Assembly (NCBI GenBank): GCA_964247385.1
Contig: CAXTUB010000007.1
Location: forward strand, 62,001 to 126,000
Direction: 5' to 3'
DNA from: TMP-86 sp964247385
Lineage (GTDB): Bacteria > Pseudomonadota > Gammaproteobacteria > Steroidobacterales > Steroidobacteraceae
Length of the DNA stretch: 64,000 nt
The notes beneath the pieces are model-generated. The model was not told where the DNA came from. It searched no databases and saw only the letters and a list, made by a program, of their open reading frames with translations. The position numbers were made by a program, and so were the translations under genes. This document shows positions 36,922 to 44,850 of this stretch, piece by piece. Within the stretch, counting starts at the first letter, position 1. Each line of letters starts with the position of its first letter.

Positions 36922-37920
36922 GTGACGGAATTCGAGATCATCGAGCGGTTCTTCGCGCGAGCGGCCGCACTGGATGGCGCGCGCGCCGATGCGCAAGACG
37001 TCCCGCTCGGCATCGGCGATGATGCCGCGCTCATCCGCGTGCCGCCGGATGCGGATCTCGTGGCATCAGTAGACTCTTTGGTCGGTGGAGCGCATTTCCT
37101 CGCCGATGCCGATCCGCATAGCGTCGGGCATCGTGCGCTCGCCGTGAACTTGAGCGATATGGCGGCCATGGGCGCAACGCCCGCATGGGCGCTGCTTGCG
37201 TTGACGCTCGAGCGTGCGGAGGAACGTTGGCTCGCCGAATTTTCGCGTGGCTGGTTCGAGCTCGCGCGGCGCTATCGAGTGGCGCTGGTGGGCGGTAACA
37301 CCACGCGCGGCCCGGTCAGCGTTCACGTGCAAATTCTCGGGCATGTGCCTCATGGCGCCGCGCTGCGCCGCGACGGCGCGCGCGCGGGACATTTGTTGGT
37401 GGTGTCGGGTTCGCTGGGCGATGCGGGCGCGGGCTTCGAGATCGCTCGTTCGACGAGGGCTCGCGACACACTTGCCGCATCCGAGCGCACGCTGCTGCGG
37501 CGCTTTGAATATCCCAGCGCCCGCGTCGAGCTGGGACTTGCAGCGCGAGGCATCGCCGCGGCGGCCATGGATTTGTCCGACGGGCTTGCGGGCGATCTGC
37601 CCAAGCTCGCTGCCGCAAGCGGAGTCTCAGCGCATGTGGATGTCGAACACGTGCCGCAATCGAGTGCGCTATTGGCGTATGCGGAGGCCTCGCAAGCGCG
37701 CGATTGGGCGCTGGGCGCGGGCGATGATTACGAGCTATTGATGGCGGTAGCGGCCGATCGGCTCGCCGAGCTCGAGCAGGCCGCGCGGCGCTTGCGGCTG
37801 CCCTTGGCCGTGATTGGACGCTTCGCCGAGGGCAGCGGCGTGACGTGGTCGATACGAGGCGAGCCGTTCGAGCCTCGGCTGAAAGGGTACGATCATTTCC
37901 GGTGTGTGCCCGGTACTTGA
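36922..37920 (+). CDS. thiL: Thiamine-monophosphate kinase
   Basis: The product is 332 residues starting with GTG and forms thiamine diphosphate from TMP and ATP. Visible motifs are LGIGDDAALI, SVDSLVGGAHFLADADPHSVGHRALAVNLSDMAAMGATP, VGGNTTRGP and AAMDLSDGLAGDLPKLA. These cover the Mg/ATP aspartates of the PurM-like fold. The common third partner pgpA is replaced downstream by a protein kinase gene. Confidence 0.95.
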   Translation: MTEFEIIERFFARAAALDGARADAQDVPLGIGDDAALIRVPPDADLVASVDSLVGGAHFLADADPHSVGHRALAVNLSDMAAMGATPAWALLALTLERAEERWLAEFSRGWFELARRYRVALVGGNTTRGPVSVHVQILGHVPHGAALRRDGARAGHLLVVSGSLGDAGAGFEIARSTRARDTLAASERTLLRRFEYPSARVELGLAARGIAAAAMDLSDGLAGDLPKLAAASGVSAHVDVEHVPQSSALLAYAEASQARDWALGAGDDYELLMAVAADRLAELEQAARRLRLPLAVIGRFAEGSGVTWSIRGEPFEPRLKGYDHFRCVPGT

Positions 37921-37976
37921 ATCACAGTCTCGTGCGGTAAAGCTGCCTATGCTTCTGGCGGACCTATTCACCGACC

Positions 37977-39317
37977 ATGCCGCCCCCCGACCATGCCGCC
38001 GTGAGCCAGCTTCGCGCCATATCTACCCGCGCCACCGGACCTCGCAAGGCGCTGCCTGAAAAGATCGGCAAGTACCAGATCATCAACGAAGTGGGCCGAG
38101 GCAGCACCGGCAGCGTGTACTTGTCGCATGACCCGTACTACGGCCGCGACGTCGCCATCAAGGTCTACAACGTCGAGTCGAGCTCGGACGACGAGCGCCG
38201 GCGCATCGCACGGAAAATGTTCTTGTCGGAAGCGCACATGGTGGGCATGTTGCAGCATCCAAACATTTTGCCCATCTATGACGCCGGCGAGGAAAACAGC
38301 CACTGCTACATCGTCACCGAGCACGTGCATGGCGCCCGCACGCTCGCCGCGTACTGCCGGCCGGACAATTTACTGCGCGTCGATGACGTGGTGGAGATCA
38401 TTTTCAAGGTGGCGCGCGCTCTGCACTATGCACACTCGCGCGGCGTGATTCACCGCGACATCAAGCCAAGCAACATCATGCTCACGCTCGACAGTGACGT
38501 GCGCATCATTGATTTTGGCATTGCGCTGGTGGCGGATTCTGAGATCTCGCGCATCGAGGGGATCGCCGGCAGCCCGTCTTATATGTCGCCCGAGCAAGTG
38601 CAATCGATCGAGTTGACCAATCGCTCGGATTTATATTCCCTCGGCGCGGTCATGTATGAGTTATTGACCGGCACCCGGCCATTTCGCGCAGGCAACTTGC
38701 AGAAGCTTCTGCATCAGATCGTGTTTGCGACGCCGCCTCCGATTCACACGCTCCGGCCGGAGATTCCCGAGGATCTCGAGAGCGTCACTGCGGTTGCGCT
38801 GCAAAAGGAGCCCGCCAAGCGCTACAAGACCGGCCTAGATTTCGCCGCCGAGCTGACGCGCGTGCATCAGAAGCTGCGTTCGCAGCAGAATCGCATCGAT
38901 CAACAGGAAAACTTCTCGACGCTGCGGCGGCTCAAGTTCTTTCATGACTTCTCGCACGCGGAAATCTGGGAAGTGCTGCGCGCGAGCAATTGGCAAGACT
39001 ATGCCGATGACGAGGAGATCGTGAAAGAGGGTGAGATGGACGACCGCTTCTACATCATCGTGCAGGGCAGGGTGGGCGTCGAGCGCCACGGCCGCGGCTT
39101 GGGGTTTCTCGAAAGCGGCGAATGCTTCGGCGAGACCAGCTATTTGCGCGGCGCAAAGCGAACGGCGACGATCAGAGCGGTGGGACCGGTGATCCTGATG
39201 AAGGTGAGCTCGACGCTGCTCGAGCAGCTCTCACCCGAGTGTCAGTTGCGTTTCAATCAGGTGTTCTTGCGCAATCTGATCGGGCGCCTGCAAGGCGTTG
39301 AAGGCGCAGAAGCCTAG
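37977..39317 (+). CDS. Ser/Thr protein kinase fused to a cyclic-nucleotide-binding domain
   Basis: The product is 446 residues with no membrane segment. Residues ~33-290 are a Hanks-type kinase: glycine loop VGRGSTGSVYLS, K62 in VAIKVYN, HRDIKPSN (D161), DFG (D179) and SPEQ. Residues ~315-430 are a Crp-type cNMP domain: IVKEGEMDDRFYIIVQGRVGVE and the phosphate-cassette-like ESGECFGETSYLRGAKRTATIRA with Glu and Arg in place. The layout suggests a soluble kinase gated by cAMP or c-di-nucleotide binding. The target is unknown. Confidence 0.9.
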   Translation: MPPPDHAAVSQLRAISTRATGPRKALPEKIGKYQIINEVGRGSTGSVYLSHDPYYGRDVAIKVYNVESSSDDERRRIARKMFLSEAHMVGMLQHPNILPIYDAGEENSHCYIVTEHVHGARTLAAYCRPDNLLRVDDVVEIIFKVARALHYAHSRGVIHRDIKPSNIMLTLDSDVRIIDFGIALVADSEISRIEGIAGSPSYMSPEQVQSIELTNRSDLYSLGAVMYELLTGTRPFRAGNLQKLLHQIVFATPPPIHTLRPEIPEDLESVTAVALQKEPAKRYKTGLDFAAELTRVHQKLRSQQNRIDQQENFSTLRRLKFFHDFSHAEIWEVLRASNWQDYADDEEIVKEGEMDDRFYIIVQGRVGVERHGRGLGFLESGECFGETSYLRGAKRTATIRAVGPVILMKVSSTLLEQLSPECQLRFNQVFLRNLIGRLQGVEGAEA

Positions 39318-39370
39318 CGGAGGCTGCTGGCACTTGTGCACCTGCGGCCGGCTCGAGCAAGCCGCCTCGA

Positions 39371-40198
39371 CTAATTGCCGCCGCGATTTTTTTCGCGCTC
39401 GATCACCGCGTACGCGGAGTGATTGTGAATGGACTCGAAATTTTCGCACTGCACCGAATAGGCTAAAATCCGCTCGTCCGCATCGAGGGCGGCCGCCACA
39501 TCGCGCACCAGATCCTCGACAAATTTGGGGTTGTCGTACGCTCGCTCCGTCACGTACTTCTCGTCGGGCCGCTTGAGCACGCCGAAAATTTCGCACGACG
39601 CTTGCGATTCCGCGAGCTCCAGCAATTCCTCGATCCACACGGGCGCTTGAGTTCGCACGGCAATCGTGACATGCGAGCGCTGATTGTGCGCGCCGTACTC
39701 GGAGATCTGTTTGGAGCAGGGACACAAGCTGGTGACCGGCACGGCGGTCTCGAGCCAGACCTCGGCTTGTCCGTTGGCATAGGAGCCGGAAAGCGCGACG
39801 CGATAATCCATGAGGCTTTCTAGCCCGGACACGGGAGCCCGCTTCTTCACGAAGAACGGAAACGACATGCGAAGGTAGGCGCGGGAAGACTCGAGGTGAG
39901 CCGCCATGTTTTTCAACAGAACCGCAAACGAGGGCACCGAGAACTCGTTCGCATGCTGATTCAGCATTTGAACGAAGCGCGACATGTGTGTGCCTTTACG
40001 GTCATGCGCGAGATCCACGGCCATGTCGAACTTCGCGACCACGCTTTGCAACCCTTGGGAACGGTCGACGATCCGCACGGGATGCGAGATGTCGCGCACG
40101 CCCACCTTGTCAATGGCGATGCGCCGGAAATCCTCCCGCCCTTGAACATCCTCGATGCGCGGCTCGCTGGCTTTGCGTTGTGGAGAAGCCGATTTCAT
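39371..40198 (-). CDS. folE2: GTP cyclohydrolase I, type IB
   Basis: The product is 275 residues from the ATG at 40198. It makes dihydroneopterin triphosphate from GTP for folate (and queuosine) synthesis. Family marks are DISHPVRIVDRSQGLQSVVAKFDMAVDL, KGTHMSRFV, VTSLCPCSKQISEYGAHNQRSHVTI (active-site Cys) and ENFESIHNHSAYA. Type IB enzymes are metal-promiscuous and often serve under zinc limitation. It lies 10 bp after dxs on the same strand. Confidence 0.94.
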   Translation of the reverse strand: MKSASPQRKASEPRIEDVQGREDFRRIAIDKVGVRDISHPVRIVDRSQGLQSVVAKFDMAVDLAHDRKGTHMSRFVQMLNQHANEFSVPSFAVLLKNMAAHLESSRAYLRMSFPFFVKKRAPVSGLESLMDYRVALSGSYANGQAEVWLETAVPVTSLCPCSKQISEYGAHNQRSHVTIAVRTQAPVWIEELLELAESQASCEIFGVLKRPDEKYVTERAYDNPKFVEDLVRDVAAALDADERILAYSVQCENFESIHNHSAYAVIEREKNRGGN

Positions 40199-40208
40199 CG
40201 AGATGCAC

Positions 40209-42107
40209 TCAACTGCCGCGCAGCTCGGCGGCAATTGCCCGCACCGGACGCCACCAGTTCTCGATGCGCTCCCGGACCGAAGCGTAATCGAGACCCGCGC
40301 TTTGCAGGCACTGATCGCGAGAGCCATGCGCGATGAAGCGGTCGGGTATCCCAATATGCAACACCGGCAGGCAGTAGCCAGCCTCGCTCAAGGCCTCCGC
40401 CACTGCACTGCCGGCCCCGCCCGCGACGCAGTTCTCTTCGGCGGTGACGACGTGGCTGTGTTTACGCGCCATTTTCACGATCAGCTCGACGTCCAACGGT
40501 TTCACATAACGCATGTTGATGACGGATGCATCCAGAATGTCTGCGACCCGCTCGCAAATTTTCACCATGCTGCCGAAAGCGAAAATCACAAGTCCGCCCC
40601 GGGATTCTCTTTTGATCTCGGCGCGTCCGAGCGGAATGACTTCGAACGGCGCCTCGACCGGAACGCCCGGACCCGTGCCGCGCGGGTAGCGCACGGCGGC
40701 TGGTGCGTCGAGCGTGACGGCAGTGTAGAGCATTTGCCGGCACTCGTTCTCATCGCTGGGCGCCATGATCACAAGGTTCGGAATACACCGCATGAAGGAC
40801 AGATCGAAGCTGCCCTGATGAGTGGCGCCGTCGCCGCCGACCAACCCCGCCCGGTCGACCGCAAACACGACCGGCAGCTTCTGCAGGGCGACATCATGAA
40901 TGAGTTGATCATAGGCGCGCTGCAGGAACGTCGAATAAATGGCAACGACCGGCCGCGCGCCTTCACACGCGAGGCCCGCGGCGAAGGTTACGGCATGTTG
41001 CTCGGCGATGCCGACATCGAAATATCTCTCCGGAAAACGCTGGTCGAACTCGACCAAACCCGAACCCTCACGCATCGCGGGCGTGATGGCGACGATGCGC
41101 GGGTCCGACTGCGCCATGTCGCACAGCCATTGGCCAAATATTTGCGAGTAAGTGGGCCCGCTCGACTTTTCCTTGAAGATGACGGCGTTTGCCGCATCGA
41201 ACGGGCCAGGTCCGTGCCACTTGATTGGATCCGCTTCGGCTGCGGCGTAGCCTTTTCCCTTTCGCGTCACGATGTGCAGGAATTGCGGACCTTTGAGATC
41301 GCGCATGTTCTCGAGTGTCGTGATGAGGGTGTCCAGATCATGGCCGTCGACCGGTCCGATATAGTTGAGACCCATCTCTTCGAAGATGGTGCCCGGCAAC
41401 ACCATGCCTTTCATATGCGCCTCGGACCGCCGCGCAAGCTCCCATACCGTTGGCATCTGCCGCAGGACTTTTTTTCCGCCTTCGCGCAGGTTGGCGTACA
41501 GCTTGCCCGATAAGACCTTGGCGAAGTAATTCGACATCGCGCCGACGTTTTCCGAGATGGACATGTCGTTATCGTTCAATATCACCAGCAAATTGACGTC
41601 GAGGCTGCCCGCATGATTGAGCGCTTCGAATGCCATGCCCGCGCTCATCGCTCCATCGCCGATGACCGCGACTGCACGCCGCTTCTCATTTCGCAAAGCG
41701 GCTGCGATGGCCATGCCGAGGGCCGCACTGATCGAAGTGCTCGAATGGCCCACGCCGAAAGTATCGAACGGACTTTCTTCTCGCAGCGGGAAAGGAGCGA
41801 GGCCGTTGTGCTGCTTGATGGTGCGTAAACGTTCGCGCCGGCCGGTCAGGACTTTGTGCGGATACGCCTGATGACCCACGTCCCACACGATCCGGTCTTG
41901 GGGCGTATCAAAAACATAATGCAGCGCCACCGTGAGCTCCACCGCACCCAGGCCCGCTGCAAAATGGCCCCCCATCTCGCTTACCGCGGCGATCAAGTAT
42001 TGCCGAAGCTCATCCGCCAGCGCTTGCAGCTGTCCGCGGGGCAGCGCGCGCAAATCCGCAGGCGATTGGACGCGCCACAACAGCGGAAACTGATCGCCGG
42101 AGGTCAT
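40209..42107 (-). CDS. dxs: 1-deoxy-D-xylulose-5-phosphate synthase
   Basis: The product is 632 residues from the ATG at 42107; an upstream in-frame codon was rejected because homologues begin near QFPLLWRVQSPADLR. A thiamine-diphosphate enzyme, first step of the MEP isoprenoid pathway. Marks are VWDVGHQAYPHKVLTGRR, VIGDGAMSAGMAFEALNHAG, LNDNDMSISENVGAMS, RKGKGYAAAEADPIKWHG and FDVGIAEQHAVTFAAGLA. It is preceded by ispA, 51 bp away. Confidence 0.97.
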   Translation of the reverse strand: MTSGDQFPLLWRVQSPADLRALPRGQLQALADELRQYLIAAVSEMGGHFAAGLGAVELTVALHYVFDTPQDRIVWDVGHQAYPHKVLTGRRERLRTIKQHNGLAPFPLREESPFDTFGVGHSSTSISAALGMAIAAALRNEKRRAVAVIGDGAMSAGMAFEALNHAGSLDVNLLVILNDNDMSISENVGAMSNYFAKVLSGKLYANLREGGKKVLRQMPTVWELARRSEAHMKGMVLPGTIFEEMGLNYIGPVDGHDLDTLITTLENMRDLKGPQFLHIVTRKGKGYAAAEADPIKWHGPGPFDAANAVIFKEKSSGPTYSQIFGQWLCDMAQSDPRIVAITPAMREGSGLVEFDQRFPERYFDVGIAEQHAVTFAAGLACEGARPVVAIYSTFLQRAYDQLIHDVALQKLPVVFAVDRAGLVGGDGATHQGSFDLSFMRCIPNLVIMAPSDENECRQMLYTAVTLDAPAAVRYPRGTGPGVPVEAPFEVIPLGRAEIKRESRGGLVIFAFGSMVKICERVADILDASVINMRYVKPLDVELIVKMARKHSHVVTAEENCVAGGAGSAVAEALSEAGYCLPVLHIGIPDRFIAHGSRDQCLQSAGLDYASVRERIENWWRPVRAIAAELRGS

Positions 42108-42158
42108 GCTGAACGCTCTAAACTTGCCAGAGCTCATTCTAGCCGAGCGTTCGAATGC

Positions 42159-43079
42159 CTACACCACACGCTCCACTGCATACCATGCAAGCCATTGCAG
42201 CAACGCCACGTCGCCTGGCAGGGAAACAAGCGCCGCGAGCGCCAATTGCTTCGATTCGAGAGCGCGCTCCTTGGCGCCGGACAATCCCAGAATGCTCGCA
42301 TACGTCGGCTTGTTGCGAACGGCGTCGGCGCCCGCGGTCTTGCCGAGCCTCGCACTCTCGCCTTCCACATCCAGTACATCGTCGCGGATCTGAAATGCGA
42401 GTCCCACATGCTGGGCGTAGAGATCGAGCGCATCGCGTGCATCGCGTGTTAGACCAGGCCTTGCCGCCGCAGCCATCATGACGCTGGCGCGTAGGAGGGC
42501 ACCGGTCTTGAGGCGGTGCATGTGGGCCAACTCGTCCAGCGACAACGCGTGTCCGACCGCCGCCAAATCCAAGGCCTGCCCCCCCGCCATGCCCGCCGTG
42601 CCGCTGGCCTCGGCCAAAATTTGTACCATGCGCATGCGCGCTTCACAGCTCGCTTGAGCGGGCGTATCGGCTGCAAGCAACGCAAAAGCAAGCACCTGGA
42701 GCGCATCGCCCGCAAGAATCGCGGTGGCCTCATCGAACGCCCGATGCGTGGTCGGCCGACCGCGTCGCATGTCATCATCATCCATGGCTGGCAAATCGTC
42801 ATGAATCAACGAATAGGCATGAATGAGCTCGACGGCGGCGGCCGGTGCGTCAAGCTCGTGCAGTGGCACGCCCAGCGCTTGCCCGGTCGCATACACGAAC
42901 AAAGGGCGCAGCCGCTTGCCGCCGCCTAGAACTGCATAGCGTTGCGCGGCGTGAAGCCGCTCCGGCACCTGCGTAGCCAACGGCAATGCATTGTCGAGCA
43001 CCGCTTCGATGCGGTCGCGTAGCACACTGACCTGCGGCGAGCAGACCTCGTCCGCCGGGCCTGCCGCCGATGCGGTCAC
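42159..43079 (-). CDS. ispA: Polyprenyl synthetase (farnesyl diphosphate synthase)
   Basis: The product is 306 residues. The first aspartate-rich motif is DDLPAMDDDDMRRGRPTTH. The second is LAFQIRDDVLDVEG. GGGKRLRPLFVYATG and KTGALLRASVMMAAA are also typical. It condenses IPP with DMAPP/GPP to farnesyl diphosphate. The start overlaps the xseB stop by 4 bp, and the xseB-ispA-dxs order is the classic gammaproteobacterial one. Confidence 0.95.
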   Translation of the reverse strand: MTASAAGPADEVCSPQVSVLRDRIEAVLDNALPLATQVPERLHAAQRYAVLGGGKRLRPLFVYATGQALGVPLHELDAPAAAVELIHAYSLIHDDLPAMDDDDMRRGRPTTHRAFDEATAILAGDALQVLAFALLAADTPAQASCEARMRMVQILAEASGTAGMAGGQALDLAAVGHALSLDELAHMHRLKTGALLRASVMMAAAARPGLTRDARDALDLYAQHVGLAFQIRDDVLDVEGESARLGKTAGADAVRNKPTYASILGLSGAKERALESKQLALAALVSLPGDVALLQWLAWYAVERVV

Positions 43080-43330
43080 AACGCTGCGGATTCGTCCGGC
43101 AGGAACTCCTCGCTGACCACCTGCCCGGAGCGCTTGAGCAGAATTTCCACTTTTTGCTCAGCTTCCTTCAGCGCCGATTGGCAGGTTCGCGTGAGCGCAA
43201 CTCCCCGCTCAAAAGCCTGAAGAGAATCTTCGAGCGGCAAATCGCCGCTTTCCAAGCGCTCGACCAACGCTTCGAGTTCCGCAATGGCCGATTCGAAATC
43301 AGCGGGCTTCCCGGTTTCTGCAATGCTCAT
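43076..43330 (-). CDS. xseB: Exodeoxyribonuclease VII small subunit
   Basis: The product is 84 residues from the ATG at 43330. The whole family pattern is present: FESAIAELEALVERLESGDLPLEDSLQAFERGVALTRTCQSALKEAEQKVEILLK. It joins XseA to form the single-strand-specific exonuclease VII. First gene of the xseB-ispA-dxs-folE2 run. Confidence 0.95.
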   Translation of the reverse strand: MSIAETGKPADFESAIAELEALVERLESGDLPLEDSLQAFERGVALTRTCQSALKEAEQKVEILLKRSGQVVSEEFLPDESAAL

Positions 43331-43492
43331 CCGCCGACGGTACACACGCAATGCATCATGGTCAAACATTCGCCGGTCGTCGGCAGGGCTGTACCGGCTG
43401 TCCGAACGCGCACAAATGAGTTATCGAAGTCGTGAGGTGGGTCACATACCTGAAAGTGCACGCCCTAGGATTTTCAGTACCATTTTCACACG

Positions 43493-43915
43493 ATGGAATA
43501 TCAGCGGCACATGGGCAAAGCAATTCTCCTCGGCTTATGCGCGGGCGCAGTGGCGATGATCGCAGGCTGTAACTCGGCGCCGGTTCCGATCACTCCGGTC
43601 TCGGCATTGATCGAGGACCCCGTGACGCTGGAGAGCATCTTGATGAAGTGCAACAAGGCCGCGCCGCGCTCGGTCTCGGTCGAGGAGTGCAACAACGCAC
43701 GCATGGCAGCGGATCAAGTCGGGCAAGAGCGCGACAAAGCCGATGCGGCGCGCCGGATCGCGGAGTTCGAAAAGAATCGCGAGCGCTTACGGCTGCAGCA
43801 GGAAGCCCTCCGGCGGCAAAAGGAGAATGCCACCAAAGTCGATCCTTACCGCTTGCCCATCGTTCCGCCAGAGACGGCGAGCAATGAGCAAGTAGCGAGC
43901 ACGCACTCGCCATAA
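43493..43915 (+). CDS. EexN-like small lipoprotein
   Basis: The product is 140 residues (134 if the ATG at 43511 is used). A lipoprotein signal peptide ends in VAMIAGC. The mature start PVSALIEDPVTLESILMKCNKAAPRSVSVEECNNARMAADQV matches the conserved part of EexN/TrbK-type entry-exclusion lipoproteins (short DP..L..xLxKC...xxCxNAxxA). A charged helical tail follows. No conjugation genes are nearby, so this is more likely a chromosomal relative of the family. Confidence 0.7.
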   Translation: MEYQRHMGKAILLGLCAGAVAMIAGCNSAPVPITPVSALIEDPVTLESILMKCNKAAPRSVSVEECNNARMAADQVGQERDKADAARRIAEFEKNRERLRLQQEALRRQKENATKVDPYRLPIVPPETASNEQVASTHSP

Positions 43916-43934
43916 TTTCGCCCGCGCGGTTCGC

Positions 43935-44220
43935 GGGCGCTGTATGCCATCGTTGCAAAAGTTGATCGAGCGCGCTGCGCGCCTTCGGCGCCACTCAACT
44001 CACGTGCACTGTATGCCATCGTTACAAAAGTTGATCGAGCGCGCTGCGCGCCTTCGGCGCTACGCGTTCGCGCAGCTTACGCCTGCGCGGACGCGACTCG
44101 CACGCCGGTTGATGCCAGCGAATTGATGAAGTCGGCATGCGGCGTGCTCAGACAGCGTCCGCGCTTACGGCGCCGCTGCGCCGCTCTCAAAAACTTTTGT
44201 AACGATGGCATACAGCGCCC
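43935..44220 (+). repeat. Structured repeat element B with 29-bp terminal inverted repeats and a duplicated left end
   Basis: Ends 43935-43963 and 44192-44220 are complementary over 29 bp with one mismatch (outer GGGCGCTGTATGCCATCGTT, inner CAAAAGTT). The left end is repeated with a 69-bp period: the second copy, 44009-44032, matches the right arm perfectly. The core has block 1 (GATCGAGCGCGCT to CACGCCG at 44107), a 31-base centre (44108-44138) and block 2 from GCGGCGTGCTCA. GCGCGGACGC (44085-44094) pairs with GCGTCCGCGC (44155-44164). Blocks 1 and 2 match element A; the outer arms and centre differ. Confidence 0.8.
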
Positions 44221-44850
44221 TCGGCAGAGGTGTGCGAATTCGCCTCGGTGAGTTCTAGGCGTCAGTGGCTCGATGACTCGACGCATGGAATCGGCAGAGC
44301 GTGCACAGTCGATTCGTCTCAGAGAAACGAAAGGCCCAGAGGTTCACACTCGCAGAGGCCCAGTGCCCAGAGGCTCGATGTCCAGAGGCTGAGTGGCTCA
44401 GCGGTCGCAGTCCTTGCCGATTTATGCGGCTACATGCTGGCGCTTGGTATTGAGGTGGCTGGGCTCGTATTTGAGGTCATTGCTGCTTCCGTAGGAAAAA
44501 CCGATCGCTCCCGCAAGATCGGGCGCAATGGCGTTGCAGTTCGCAAGGTCGTGCGTCTCGAACATCAGCCTCGAGACGAGCTTGAGATTGCAGGATCAGA
44601 CTTTCCCGAGACCGTGATCGGCGGAATAGCTTGCGCAAGGCTGCCGTCGTCGATTGGACCGCTGGAGATCAACTGACCTCTGCATTTGGCTTTCGTGTTC
44701 GGACTTTCCTGGCATCGACGATGTAGAAGCCGTGGGAGCTCTTGTAACTGGGATTACAAGGTCAGCCTTGGCACCGAGGCGGTCGAAATCACACCACAAG
44801 CGCGGCATGTTTCACGCATCGGCGAGGTCAAACTTTGCACCGCGATAACT
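44221..44850. other. Non-coding or decayed stretch
   Basis: There is no supported gene in 630 bp before the TonB receptor's 3' end. Short CCAGAGGCT-like direct repeats occur at about 44334-44395. A plus-strand reading around 44430-44560 (LGIEVAGLVFEV) faintly recalls a medium-chain dehydrogenase, too weakly to annotate. Confidence 0.35.

Noticed and set aside
40155..41513. Long plus-strand open frame (452 codons) opposite dxs
   Set aside because: It is the complementary-strand shadow of dxs and folE2, both of which have full family signatures.
43920..43938. GCCCGCG/CGCGGGC hairpin after the EexN-like gene
   Set aside because: It has no T-run and runs into the repeat element, so it cannot be called a terminator; it may be one disrupted by the element.
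43944..44126. Open frame with a repeated MPSLQKLIERAARLRR peptide
   Set aside because: The peptide repeat is only the 69-bp duplication of the repeat element's left end; the sequence is explained by the DNA-level inverted repeats.
44230..44676. Plus-strand open frame of 148 codons
   Set aside because: The first part is Ser/Arg-rich low-complexity translation of direct repeats, there is no ribosome-binding site, and the faint dehydrogenase-like LGIEVAGLVFEV is too short to call.
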